Below are positions 17,474-25,439 of a DNA stretch of 64,000 nt, piece after piece. Both the position numbers and the translations under genes were made by a program. The DNA is from Paenibacillus sp. MBLB1832 (GTDB taxonomy: Bacteria > Bacillota > Bacilli > Paenibacillales > NBRC-103111): NCBI RefSeq assembly GCF_032271945.1, contig NZ_CP130319.1, positions 2,313,001 through 2,377,000 of the forward strand, read 5' to 3'. The notes under the pieces are model-generated. The model had not been told where the DNA came from. It searched no databases and worked only from the letters and a program-made list of their open reading frames with translations. Within the stretch, counting starts at the first letter, position 1; every line of letters begins with the position of its first letter.

Positions 17474-17668
17474 GTAACCTCCCTGTTATCCATCTTCACG
17501 TGAATGGCAGAATCAGCATGGGTTTTAGTATACCCACGCATTAAGAATCGAACGCGTTCATTTCATGTGATTAACACCTAGCAATTTGCTGTCAGGTGAG
17601 ATAAACTATTTGTAGAAGAGTGTCGATTCGTCGCTCTTGTGACTTGAACTTGTATAGGAGGGATTCGT

Positions 17669-18151
17669 ATCGCTAGAAATAGCTACTCCATCGGCATCGT
17701 ATTTATTGGCTTGGCTGTCGTCTTGCTTTTAGGTAAATTAGGAGTCTTCCAACTCATCTTTTCATTCTTCTGGCCGCTCCTCTTACTTGTTCCTGGTTTG
17801 CTTTTGCATGTCTTCTACTTTAATCGCAGAATCTCTGCGGGTGCTCTTGTACCAGGGGGCATGTTTATCACGTATGCGGTTATGTTTTTCTTCTGCAATT
17901 TGTTTGGCTGGGGATCCATGAGCTATCTGTGGCCAGGCTTTCTATTAGGTATTGCGATTGGGTTGTATGAGCTTCAATTATTTGAACGGAGCCGTGATCG
18001 CAGCATTTGGATGGCAGCAATGGTTCTAGGCGGTATCTCTGCTGGCTTCTTCGCCCTAACTGTACTGTTTAAGCTAGGCATTTATGTAATCGCTTTGATC
18101 CTTGTCATTGCTGGGCTTTCCATGATTTTCCGAAAGAGAAGACTCTTGTAA
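17669..18151 (+). CDS. Small four-helix membrane protein, probable ATC start
   Basis: About 160 residues, nearly all hydrophobic in four or five helices (IGIVFIGLAVVLLLGKLGVF, FFWPLLLLVPGLLLHVFYF, GMFITYAVMFFFCNLF, YLWPGFLLGIAIGLYELQLF, and two more). The first helix and WPLLLLVPG pattern resemble the LiaI/LiaF-type transmembrane domain, which hints at envelope stress sensing (weak inference). No ATG, GTG or TTG lies between an in-frame TGA at 17645 and TTG 17711. The ribosome binding site TAGGAGGG (17655-17662) points to ATC 17669 six bases away (an in-frame ATT at 17663 is too close). Starting at TTG 17711 would cut the first helix and has no ribosome binding site. Confidence 0.72.
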   Translation: MARNSYSIGIVFIGLAVVLLLGKLGVFQLIFSFFWPLLLLVPGLLLHVFYFNRRISAGALVPGGMFITYAVMFFFCNLFGWGSMSYLWPGFLLGIAIGLYELQLFERSRDRSIWMAAMVLGGISAGFFALTVLFKLGIYVIALILVIAGLSMIFRKRRLL

Positions 18152-18197
18152 TTGGGTGTCTTTCCATTTAAAAGTTTGATGAAGCTCGCGTTTTACC

Positions 18198-18226
18198 TTG
18201 CATAATGTCGAGAAACTGCGTATAAT
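18198..18226 (+). promoter_or_regulatory. Sigma-A promoter of typA
   Basis: TTGCAT (18198-18203), 17-bp spacer, perfect TATAAT (18221-18226). Predicted start near 18233. Confidence 0.85.
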
Positions 18227-18238
18227 AAGTGTAAATGT

Positions 18239-18267
18239 CAAGCGTCGGCGCTTTCGTCCGACGCTTG
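18239..18267 (+). promoter_or_regulatory. Hairpin at the 5' end of the typA mRNA
   Basis: CAAGCGTCGG pairs perfectly with CCGACGCTTG around a 9-nt loop. It begins about 6 bases after the predicted transcription start, so it sits at the very 5' end of the message. It lacks a T run and is not a good terminator. Confidence 0.6.
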
Positions 18268-18315
18268 TTCTATGAACAGAGACGAAAATTATAGGGTAGA
18301 GAGGGTTTGACATTC

Positions 18316-20157
18316 ATGCATGCAAGAGACAAGATTCGCAATATTGCCATCATCGCACACGTTGACCACGGCAAAACAACACTCGTAGATAAATTGCTTC
18401 AACAATCTGGTACATTCCGTGAGAATGAAGCTATTCAAGAGAGAGCGATGGACTCAAACGATCTTGAGAGAGAACGCGGTATTACCATCCTTGCTAAGAA
18501 TACAGCCATTAATTATAAAGATTATTTGATTAATATCGTAGATACACCTGGACATGCTGACTTCGGTGGAGAAGTTGAGCGTATCATGAAAATGGTTGAC
18601 GGCGTTTTGCTTGTTGTCGATGCGTTTGAAGGTACGATGCCACAAACAAAATTCGTTTTACGTAAAGCTTTAGAGAGCAACCTTTCACCAGTTGTTGTGG
18701 TGAACAAAATTGACCGTCCGAATGCACGTCCGCAAGAAGTTGTTGACGAAGTGCTTGACTTGTTTATTGAACTTGGCGCAACTGACGAGCAGCTTGATTT
18801 CCACGTTGTATACGCGTCTGCGTTGCAAGGTACTTCCAGTCTTGACCCTGAGAAGCAAGATGCGAACATGGAAGCGATCTACGAAACGATCGTTAGCCAC
18901 ATTCCGCACCCGACAGAAGATGTGGATCAACCACTTCAGTTCCTAGTTACATTGATGGATTATAATGAGTACTTGGGTCGTATCGGTGTAGGCCGTGTGA
19001 ACCGCGGTAAAATTCGCGCAGGGCAATCCGTTGCTGTTATGACACGTGAAGGCGGACAAAAGCAAGCAAGAATCGAGAAGTTGTTCGGATTCAACGGTTT
19101 GAAACGGATTGAGATCGAAGAAGCAGGAGCAGGGGATATCATTGCGATTGCTGGGATCAAAGAAATCAACATCGGTGAAACTGTTGCAGATCCAGCTAAC
19201 CCAGAGGCACTGCCTGTATTGAAAATTGATGAGCCTACGCTTCAAATGACGTTCATCGTCAACAATTCGCCATTTGCTGGTCGTGAAGGGAAATGGGTTA
19301 CTTCCCGTAAGATTCGTGAACGTCTATACAAAGAGCTTGAAACCGATGTAAGCTTACGCGTTGAAGACACAGACAGCCCAGATGCATTCGTCGTTTCTGG
19401 CCGCGGTGAGCTTCACTTAGGTATCTTGATCGAGAACATGCGTCGTGAAGGATATGAGCTTCAAGTGTCCAAACCAGAAGTTATCATTCGTCAAATTGAC
19501 GGACAACGTATGGAGCCGATTGAGCGCTTGATCATCGACGTTCCAGAAGATAGCATGGGTTCAGTTATGGAGAGCCTTGGTTCACGTAAAGCCGAAATGG
19601 TGAACATGATCAACAACGGCAGCGGAAACGTTCGTCTTGAGTTCTTAATTCCTGCTCGTGGTTTGATCGGATACAGAACAAACTTCTTGACACTGACTCG
19701 CGGTTACGGAATCATGAACCATGCTTTCGATAGCTATGGTCCTTACCAAGGCGCAGGCGTTGGTGGTCGTCACGAAGGCGTACTAGTTTCCAGCGAATCC
19801 GGTGTTTCCACACTTTACGGAATCCTTTCTGTTGAGGATCGCGGTATTCTGTTCGTACATCCGCAAACAGAAGTTTACGAAGGTATGGTTGTTGGTGAGC
19901 ATACACGTGACAACGATATTATCGTAAATATTTGTAAAGAAAAAGCAGTAAACAACATCCGTTCTGCGAACAAAGAAGAAACGGTTAAAATGAAAACTCC
20001 TCGTCTATTCTCCTTGGAGCAGGCGCTTGAGTATTTGAACGATGATGAATATTGTGAAATCACGCCGAAGTCTGTTCGTATCCGTAAAAAGATCTTGAAC
20101 AAGAGCGAGCGCGAGCGTGCGGAGAAACACCGCAAAATGGCGGAAACAAACGCCTAA
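18316..20157 (+). CDS. typA: Ribosome-associated translational GTPase TypA/BipA
   Basis: 613 residues. G motifs: G1 [11 protein letters not shown]2 RGITI, G3 [15 protein letters not shown]4 NKID and G5 near YASAL. Domains II (about 200-290), III, V and the BipA-specific C-terminal domain ([56 protein letters not shown]) are complete. BipA binds the 70S ribosome and supports 50S assembly and growth at low temperature or under stress. ATG 18316 is chosen because GAGGG lies 10 bases upstream and gives the conserved start [24 protein letters not shown] 18307 is an alternative. Own promoter with a 5' hairpin, and a terminator. Confidence 0.97.
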   Translation: MHARDKIRNIAIIAHVDHGKTTLVDKLLQQSGTFRENEAIQERAMDSNDLERERGITILAKNTAINYKDYLINIVDTPGHADFGGEVERIMKMVDGVLLVVDAFEGTMPQTKFVLRKALESNLSPVVVVNKIDRPNARPQEVVDEVLDLFIELGATDEQLDFHVVYASALQGTSSLDPEKQDANMEAIYETIVSHIPHPTEDVDQPLQFLVTLMDYNEYLGRIGVGRVNRGKIRAGQSVAVMTREGGQKQARIEKLFGFNGLKRIEIEEAGAGDIIAIAGIKEINIGETVADPANPEALPVLKIDEPTLQMTFIVNNSPFAGREGKWVTSRKIRERLYKELETDVSLRVEDTDSPDAFVVSGRGELHLGILIENMRREGYELQVSKPEVIIRQIDGQRMEPIERLIIDVPEDSMGSVMESLGSRKAEMVNMINNGSGNVRLEFLIPARGLIGYRTNFLTLTRGYGIMNHAFDSYGPYQGAGVGGRHEGVLVSSESGVSTLYGILSVEDRGILFVHPQTEVYEGMVVGEHTRDNDIIVNICKEKAVNNIRSANKEETVKMKTPRLFSLEQALEYLNDDEYCEITPKSVRIRKKILNKSERERAEKHRKMAETNA

Positions 20158-20176
20158 GTCACAAAATGTTCGAAAT

Positions 20177-20217
20177 AAGGGAAATGCCGGCGATTATGCC
20201 GCATTTCCCTTTCTTTC
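20177..20217 (+). terminator. Terminator after typA
   Basis: Eleven-base-pair stem AAGGGAAATGC/GCATTTCCCTT, then TCTTTC. Confidence 0.8.
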
Positions 20218-20280
20218 ATTCCCGATTTAAGCGATAATGAGGAATAATGTAACTACATAATGAAACGGAGTGCATGTTCG

Positions 20281-20565
20281 TTGACTGCCCTGAATGAATG
20301 GTTTGCCGATCACTTGCTGATCACATATTTATTAATTTTTATTTTCATGTCGTATGTGTATAATAAAGTGTTTCGCACACGCAAATTGCCTGTTCTCAAG
20401 GCGGCGCTGATCTATGTGCTGTTGGCGATAGGCTCCGTCATGCTGCTTGTTTTTCAAATTGTAGGCTTGCCGATCGTGCTCTGCTTGGCTGTTGCTATTT
20501 CTTTGATGTTTATGGTCAGAATCCGTTATTTTATCGAGAAACGCACGGGTAAAAGGCCGCTATGA
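20281..20565 (+). CDS. YlaH-like small membrane protein
   Basis: About 94 residues with three hydrophobic helices (LLITYLLIFIFMSYVY, LKAALIYVLLAIGSVMLLVFQ, LPIVLCLAVAISLMFMVRIRY). It lies directly downstream of typA, the position of ylaH after ylaG (typA) in B. subtilis, and its pattern fits that uncharacterised family. An ATG at 20260 is in frame, but ACGGAGTG (20266-20273) points to TTG 20281. It overlaps the next gene by 4 bases (ATGA). Confidence 0.78.
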   Translation: MTALNEWFADHLLITYLLIFIFMSYVYNKVFRTRKLPVLKAALIYVLLAIGSVMLLVFQIVGLPIVLCLAVAISLMFMVRIRYFIEKRTGKRPL

Positions 20566-20996
20566 CAAGGTATTGGTTCACGCCAATCCTGGGTTATGCC
20601 CCTTTGAGGCTGGGCGCAGAACGATTCTGCGTCCCTGCGAGTGAGGAGCTTGACGCTTTCCGCAGTGCGGCTAGTCAGCAGCATCCGCGTCTGCTCACCT
20701 TGTTCAAAGCGAGCTTGCTGCTGAGTGACGACGAAGACCTTTGTGGTTCAGACCTCGTAGAACTCGATTTAACGCAATCTGGAGACGTTGTGTTTGATGG
20801 GTCCCCTTTGCACCTTTCACATTGTGCAGAGGCCTTTATGGACCGTTTGCTCCCTGTGAAAGAGGCTGTGGGGCTAGTGAAGCAGCTAGAAGCGTCCGCA
20901 ACTGCGGATCGCAGCAGTCATTTGGCGTGGATCAAGCTATGGCTTGGTTGGTTGGAAGCGGGATATGACGTTGTTCTTTTGAGAGAGGATGGATAG
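20562..20996 (+). CDS. Hypothetical protein, unrecognised
   Basis: 144 residues, soluble, Leu- and Asp-rich (FKASLLLSDDEDLCGSDLVELDLTQSGDVVF), no signal peptide or membrane helix, no family recognised. The ATG overlaps the stop of the YlaH-like gene (ATGA), and its end overlaps the next reading frame by 8 bases. That tight coupling, rather than any motif, is the main argument that it is real. Confidence 0.6.
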   Translation: MTRYWFTPILGYAPLRLGAERFCVPASEELDAFRSAASQQHPRLLTLFKASLLLSDDEDLCGSDLVELDLTQSGDVVFDGSPLHLSHCAEAFMDRLLPVKEAVGLVKQLEASATADRSSHLAWIKLWLGWLEAGYDVVLLREDG

Positions 20997-21282
20997 TGAT
21001 ATGAAGCTTGGGGATGCCTTCTTTAACTGGTTGCAAATGCATATTGTGTCTCATGCTAGGCCTGATGATGAAGCGGCGAAAGATACGCTTGATTTTTTTG
21101 CTCTTATTTTGCGAGAAGACCATGGTGTCAGTCAACTTACGATTCTGAATGAAGAAGATCCAGCAAGGATTTGGATCGAATACGAACAAGAAGGGGAGTA
21201 TCACCGCCATTGTTTTGATCGGGAGAGCGCTGAGAAATTGTTGGATGATATCAACTCCAACCCTATTTATAACAATCAATAA
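20989..21282 (+). CDS. Hypothetical acidic protein, unrecognised
   Basis: 97 residues (or 93 from ATG 21001), acidic and soluble: LGDAFFNWLQMHIVSHARPDDEAAKDTLDFFALILREDHGV, ending in NPIYNNQ. It begins inside the 3' end of the previous gene with GAGAGG upstream of ATG 20989, so it looks like the third member of a ylaH-like, unknown, unknown unit. A small structural or regulatory protein is possible, but nothing in the sequence assigns a role. Confidence 0.65.
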   Translation: MDSDMKLGDAFFNWLQMHIVSHARPDDEAAKDTLDFFALILREDHGVSQLTILNEEDPARIWIEYEQEGEYHRHCFDRESAEKLLDDINSNPIYNNQ

Positions 21283-21412
21283 GCGCGCAATGCGCTGGTT
21301 GACGGACATAAGTTGGATAAATCGACGTACACTTAAGTATATCTGGGCAGGGAAGTTGACCTCAGACTATTTGAAAATAGATACATAATGGTGGAACGCT
21401 CGGCACTCGCTA

Positions 21413-21421
21413 TGATATACT
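21413..21421 (+). promoter_or_regulatory. Extended -10 promoter upstream of a 47-codon ORF
   Basis: TGATATACT fits the extended -10 pattern TGnTATAAT with one mismatch. A -35 element at 17 bp (TGGAAC) is weak. Transcription would start near 21428. Confidence 0.45.
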
Positions 21422-21470
21422 ATAAGTGTAAGCAGCGTTTTCAACCACCTAGTAGGAGGCGCAAACGACT

Positions 21471-21614
21471 ATGGCTGAACACCTAACAGCTACACCGAAG
21501 CAATGGATGGACAGCGCCCGACCGTCTTTTGGAACTCAATATGTGAAAACTTGTGCGTGCAGACTTAGAAATGCGATGTGCTGCCGAGTTTTTGACGCGA
21601 TAAAAAAAGCCTAG
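21471..21614 (+). CDS. Candidate 47-residue Cys-rich small protein
   Basis: The ORF begins MAEHLTATPKQWMDSARP and ends with a segment containing CAC and CC (four cysteines within 13 residues) followed by VFDAIKKA. AGGAGG (21454-21459) lies 11 bases before ATG 21471, an extended -10 lies 50 bases upstream, and the stop codon falls in the left arm of a rho-independent terminator. So promoter, ribosome binding site, ORF and terminator form a compact unit. No homologue is recognised, and a small RNA using the same signals is the main alternative. It lies between the unknown 97-residue gene and the convergent YlaJ-like gene. Confidence 0.45.
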   Translation: MAEHLTATPKQWMDSARPSFGTQYVKTCACRLRNAMCCRVFDAIKKA

Positions 21615-21639
21615 ATCTGCTTATGCAGTCAGGCTTTTT
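21604..21639. terminator. Bidirectional terminator between the small ORF and the YlaJ-like gene
   Basis: AAAAAGCCT ... AGGCTTTTT with an inner CTGC/GCAG pairing and a TTAT loop. A run on the left and T run on the right, so it can serve both strands. Confidence 0.85.
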
Positions 21640-21653
21640 GTCATCTTTCGCGC

Positions 21654-22208
21654 TTATTGGGCCCGACCTCCAGGAGCGGGGTTGTTGCTTTCAGGGCCTG
21701 CACGATCAATATTTGGTTCATTGCGGATATCGCGCGGCAACTGAGGCATGACTCGGCCAACAATATCGGCCATTTGCTCGGCGAAGCCTGTTATCGGTCT
21801 TCCAGCTCTTATGTTATCCCGAATGTTGCGCAGGCGTTGATCTAAGTCCATATCGGCCGTCACAATAGCATTCACACCATAAGGATCCTTCTTGAGCGCT
21901 TCAGCGACAGAGTACTTAATGGTGCCAATCTTGGAACGATCCAAATCCTTCTTAATGTTAATACCGACGACAGCTGTGTTGCCGAAGACGACGCAATGTG
22001 CGCTTTCCACCTGCGGGATACCCAAGGCTAGGTTTTCCAAATGGTCTGCAACGGCTTTCGAATCTTTAATCTCAAGCTTTTGCGGAGCAATTTGTTGAAC
22101 TTTTACTTGTTTTTGATTCGGATTTTGAGAGGGGGCACCACTTTTCGGCGCTTGACTGCAGCCTGCCGCGAGGGTCAGTAGTAGTACACATACGCATATT
22201 AGTCTCAC
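21654..22208 (-). CDS. YhcN/YlaJ family sporulation lipoprotein
   Basis: About 184 residues. GTG 22208 (behind GAAAGGA) gives MRLICVCVLLLTLAAGC, a lipoprotein signal with lipobox LAAGC; the frame extends to 22322 but without a signal-like start. The mature part begins with a Gln/Pro/Ser/Lys-rich linker, then a conserved domain: AVADHLENLALGIPQVESAHCVVFGNTAVVGINIKKDLDRSKIGTIKYSVAEALKKDPYGVNAIVTADMDL, as in Bacillus YhcN and YlaJ, lipoproteins of the spore inner membrane or coat. It is divergent from phoH, as ylaJ is next to ylaK (phoH) in Bacillus. CATACA motifs in the divergent region resemble a sigma-E -10, but no matching -35 was found. Confidence 0.88.
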   Translation of the reverse strand: MRLICVCVLLLTLAAGCSQAPKSGAPSQNPNQKQVKVQQIAPQKLEIKDSKAVADHLENLALGIPQVESAHCVVFGNTAVVGINIKKDLDRSKIGTIKYSVAEALKKDPYGVNAIVTADMDLDQRLRNIRDNIRAGRPITGFAEQMADIVGRVMPQLPRDIRNEPNIDRAGPESNNPAPGGRAQ

Positions 22209-22321
22209 CAGAATCGTTCCTTTCTGTCCTTGAATCTCGCGTTTAGTTTGTCCTGCACGGTTAGGTTGTATGTATGAATATAACCATTGATCTAACGCCA
22301 AATCTGGGAGGGGACACACCA

Positions 22322-23653
22322 ATGAAAAAAATTTACGTGTTGGATACCAATGTTCTGCTTCAGGACCCTAATGCTTTATTCGCATTTGAAGATAATGAAG
22401 TAGTCATACCCGCCGTGGTGTTGGAGGAAATCGATTCGAAGAAACGAAATGCGGATGAAATAGGTCGCAACGCGAGGCATGTCTCCAGGTTACTGGATGG
22501 GTTAAGAGCGAAAGGAAACTTGTCCGATGGCATCACATTGGAACATGGTGGAAGCATTAAAGTCGAGCTTAACCACAGAAGTTTTGCGAAGCTGCAAGAT
22601 ACGTTTGCTGAGTTAACGAATGATAACCGCATTCTAGCGGTTGCCCTCAACTACCATTTGGAAGAGCAAGAAAATGAGGTTGCTAGACCTGTTGTCATCG
22701 TCAGTAAAGACACGTTAGTTCGTATTAAAGCAGATGTCCTTGGGATTCCTGCACAGGATTATTTGACAGACCGCATCGTAGCTCAAACCGACATGTACAC
22801 AGGGTATATTACACTGTTCGTCCATCCATCCATTATTGATGAATTCTACTCGTACCGATTCTTAACAGTGACCTCCTTAAATTTGAGCTATATGCTCCAT
22901 CCGCATGAGTTCGTCATCCTGCGCGATGAGTTAGGTTCATCCAAATCGGCGCTGCTGAAAGTAACGCCTGATGCCAAAAAGCTTGAGCCGCTTTATATGA
23001 GCAATGATCCCATATGGGGAATTGCCGCGCGCAATGCGCAGCAGCGAATGGCACTTGAGCTTCTGCTCAACGACGATATCCCGCTCGTCACCCTGACTGG
23101 GAAAGCGGGTACTGGTAAGACGCTGCTCACATTAGCTGCTGGGCTCATGAAGATCGAGGATGATCGGAAATACAAGAAACTGTTAATTGCTCGTCCTGTT
23201 GTTCCGATGGGCAAGGATATTGGTTACCTGCCAGGTGAAAAAGATGAAAAGCTGCGCCCATGGATGCAGCCGATCTACGATAATTTAGAGTATTTATTCG
23301 ACACGAAGAAACCGGGAGACATTGAAAAAATACTTGCCGGATTAGGCAGTATTCAAGTTGAAGCGCTAACGTATATTCGCGGACGCTCCATTCCAGGACA
23401 ATTCATCATCATCGATGAGGCGCAGAACTTATCGAAGCATGAAGTGAAAACCATCGTTTCGCGTGTCGGAGAAGGCAGTAAAATTGTTCTTCTAGGGGAT
23501 CCAGATCAAATCGACCATCCTTACCTTGATGCCTCCAGTAACGGTTTAACGTACGTTGTGGAGCGTTTTAAGCAAGAGGGGATCAGCGGTCACATCACGC
23601 TGGAGCGTGGAGAGCGTTCGCATCTCGCGCAATTGGCGGCGGATCTGCTGTAG
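22322..23653 (+). CDS. PhoH-like ATPase with N-terminal PIN domain (YlaK type)
   Basis: 443 residues. The N-terminal PIN domain (KKIYVLDTNVLLQDP, with acidic residues continuing in VVLEEIDSKKR and DNRILAVAL) is a predicted RNase fold; the C-terminal PhoH ATPase has Walker A LTGKAGTGKTLL near residue 260 and Walker B FIIIDEAQN near 362, plus VLLGDPDQIDHPYLD. PIN-PhoH (PhoH2-type) proteins are considered RNA helicase/RNases. ATG 22322 has GGGAGGGG upstream; the frame also stays open from 22274. The neighbourhood matches ylaK of B. subtilis. Confidence 0.93.
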   Translation: MKKIYVLDTNVLLQDPNALFAFEDNEVVIPAVVLEEIDSKKRNADEIGRNARHVSRLLDGLRAKGNLSDGITLEHGGSIKVELNHRSFAKLQDTFAELTNDNRILAVALNYHLEEQENEVARPVVIVSKDTLVRIKADVLGIPAQDYLTDRIVAQTDMYTGYITLFVHPSIIDEFYSYRFLTVTSLNLSYMLHPHEFVILRDELGSSKSALLKVTPDAKKLEPLYMSNDPIWGIAARNAQQRMALELLLNDDIPLVTLTGKAGTGKTLLTLAAGLMKIEDDRKYKKLLIARPVVPMGKDIGYLPGEKDEKLRPWMQPIYDNLEYLFDTKKPGDIEKILAGLGSIQVEALTYIRGRSIPGQFIIIDEAQNLSKHEVKTIVSRVGEGSKIVLLGDPDQIDHPYLDASSNGLTYVVERFKQEGISGHITLERGERSHLAQLAADLL

Positions 23654-23666
23654 GCCGAAAAATAAG

Positions 23667-23697
23667 AAAAGCCCACATTCAAGCGATGTGGGCTTTT
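23667..23697. terminator. Bidirectional terminator after phoH
   Basis: Perfect 12-bp stem AAAAGCCCACAT/ATGTGGGCTTTT around a 7-nt loop, serving phoH and the convergent 161-residue gene. Confidence 0.93.
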
Positions 23698-23716
23698 GCT
23701 TGTGTAGTTACAGAGC

Positions 23717-24202
23717 TTACAAGACTTCAATGCTGCATCGATAAGCTTTGGCAATTCCGTGCATCAACTCTTCGAGTTGTCGATCGACGATGTATACGTC
23801 TTGACCGTCAACCGTGTAGAGGGCAATCAGATGTTCTTCGATTTGAAGCGCAGCTTGATCGACTTCTACTATCGGGCTTGCCTTAGTGAAGCGGAAGGAA
23901 ATGACGATTTTATCATAGAGATATTGACGATCAGATCGGCTAGTGAAACCGTAGTCGCTGAACAAGTCCGTCAATTCCGCGTCTTCGGGCAGTAAGCGAA
24001 GTGCCATGGCGGTAGTCTCGATATTGAATTGAGTCATGACCTGAAGGACGGCACGTTGCTGTTCTTCATCGCTGACAATTAGCATTTCTTTATCGCGATC
24101 AAATAACTCGACTTTCCCAGCAAGCGCCTTTACGATCTGCGCATAGAAGCCAGGGATCTTACCGTCGGGCAGGTCCATCATGAGACCTATTTTCATTTCC
24201 AT
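23717..24202 (-). CDS. Hypothetical protein, unrecognised
   Basis: 161 residues, soluble, mixed alpha/beta, acidic: MEMKIGLMMDLPDGKIPGFYAQIVKALAGKVELFDRDKEMLIVS at the start, and two similar segments about decisions of secondary structure (IVSDEEQQRAVLQVM, VYIVDRQLEELMHGIAKAY). No signal peptide, membrane helix or familiar motif. ATG 24202 follows CGAGGACG. Its stop faces the phoH terminator and its start lies 39 bases downstream of the coiled-coil protein gene, so the two are likely one minus-strand unit. Function unknown. Confidence 0.7.
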   Translation of the reverse strand: MEMKIGLMMDLPDGKIPGFYAQIVKALAGKVELFDRDKEMLIVSDEEQQRAVLQVMTQFNIETTAMALRLLPEDAELTDLFSDYGFTSRSDRQYLYDKIVISFRFTKASPIVEVDQAALQIEEHLIALYTVDGQDVYIVDRQLEELMHGIAKAYRCSIEVL

Positions 24203-24241
24203 TGTGAATCGTCCTCGTTTCGGTTCGTGGTGCCTTCTATT

Positions 24242-25339
24242 TTAAAAAGAAATTTCAATTTTTACAACTGCGACGCCTTTTTTAGTTTCCACGCCAAGCA
24301 CATCGAGATAACTTACGACCTTTTTAGGCGTAAAGCCTAACTGAAACTCTTTGGTAAAATCTTCAATTGTCGTATCGGGCAGCTTAAATCCGTTGAATTC
24401 TAGGTTATCCACGACAAATTTCACTTCGTTCAAGCCTGCGTTCTTCAACAAAACGAAATTGCCTTGAATGACGATCTGCAGCGAATCTTTTTTCCCTGTG
24501 GCCAACATGGACCCATCTCGGAATTCGAAGTTAAGCGATTGAAGCAGCTCGCTCTTAGAATGGAGGTATGTATTGAAGTCTGTGTCTGTCAGGGTTATGG
24601 TAGGCGGCTTCGTAGAAGTGTTCAGAAACTTCGACGAATTACCTATCAAATATTGCGGCAGTTCGCGAAATGCAGTGGACAAATTGTCCAAATAATCACG
24701 AGCGAGCGGAAGACCTTCCTCTTTCCATTGATCATTTAAGCTCTTGATTTGGGCTGTGATGGCTGCGGCTTGCGTGCTAGCGGCCAGCTGTTTGTCCAGT
24801 TCCTCCTGCAGCGTAACAAGTCGTTCACGTTGTTGTAGGAATTTATCTTTCGTTTTCTGCAACTCGGTGCGCGAATCTGCTAGTACGCCTTGCAGTTTAT
24901 TCAGCTTTTGAACAGAATCGGTGAAGGTTGTAAGCGCTCGATGGTCATTTGTAACAATCATTTGCAAGTATTCGAGCATCTTGAGTGCATCGGTGAAGGA
25001 ACTGGCTGAGAAGAGCAGCATCCAGATCGAATCGCGGTCACCAGTGTAATAGGCTCTTAGCACTTTACCCGCGTGTTTGCGCGTCGATTCAACGTTATTG
25101 TTTTGTTTTGCGATGTCTTGTTCGTTTTGCTTGATTTGCTCGACGATCTTGGCGTCTTGCTCGTTTAAACGCGCGACCTCTTTATCGATTTCGAAAATCG
25201 TCAATCCTTTTTGGAGGAGCTCTTTGGCTTCATCCTGCGGGGATTTGGTTTCCTCCGCCGTCACTGAGGCAGATGGCAAGGTGAATAGTGTAAGTAAAAC
25301 AATAGTTAACAGCAGTGCTGTGAGTTTATTAGCTTTCAT
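24242..25339 (-). CDS. Secreted coiled-coil protein with a C-terminal beta-rich domain
   Basis: About 365 residues. Signal peptide MKANKLTALLLTIVLLTLFTLPSASVTA. Residues 30-200 form a long coiled coil (EIDKEVARLNEQDAKIVEQIKQNEQDIAKQNNNVESTRKHAGKVLRAYYTGDRDSIW) like the N-terminal regions of PcsB, CwlO and EnvC-type murein hydrolase regulators. The remaining 165 residues carry no NlpC/P60, LytM or other catalytic motif; the run of alternating hydrophobics (DGSMLATGKKDSLQIVIQGNFVLLKNAGLNEVKFVVDNLEFNGFKLPDTTIEDF) looks like a lipid-binding beta fold (inference). ATG 25339 has AGGGGGAGA upstream; an in-frame ATG at 25363 lies before that site. Confidence 0.75.
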   Translation of the reverse strand: MKANKLTALLLTIVLLTLFTLPSASVTAEETKSPQDEAKELLQKGLTIFEIDKEVARLNEQDAKIVEQIKQNEQDIAKQNNNVESTRKHAGKVLRAYYTGDRDSIWMLLFSASSFTDALKMLEYLQMIVTNDHRALTTFTDSVQKLNKLQGVLADSRTELQKTKDKFLQQRERLVTLQEELDKQLAASTQAAAITAQIKSLNDQWKEEGLPLARDYLDNLSTAFRELPQYLIGNSSKFLNTSTKPPTITLTDTDFNTYLHSKSELLQSLNFEFRDGSMLATGKKDSLQIVIQGNFVLLKNAGLNEVKFVVDNLEFNGFKLPDTTIEDFTKEFQLGFTPKKVVSYLDVLGVETKKGVAVVKIEISF

Positions 25340-25391
25340 GGATGATTCTCTCCCCCTATGCATAGATTATCATATTTCTATTAAATGAAGC

Positions 25392-25430
25392 ACAAAAAAA
25401 TACTTACCTTCGGGGAAAGGTAAGTATTTC
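25392..25430 (-). terminator. Terminator of the DUF6612-like lipoprotein gene (minus strand)
   Basis: AAATACTTACCT/AGGTAAGTATTT, 12 perfect base pairs with an 8-nt loop; on the minus strand the stem is followed by a run of seven T residues. Confidence 0.9.
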
Positions 25431-25439
25431 GATGACAAG

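Noticed and set aside
22208-22322. Longer YlaJ-like protein starting at 22322
   Set aside because: The extension lacks signal-peptide character and overlaps the phoH start; GTG 22208 gives a proper lipoprotein signal with a ribosome binding site.
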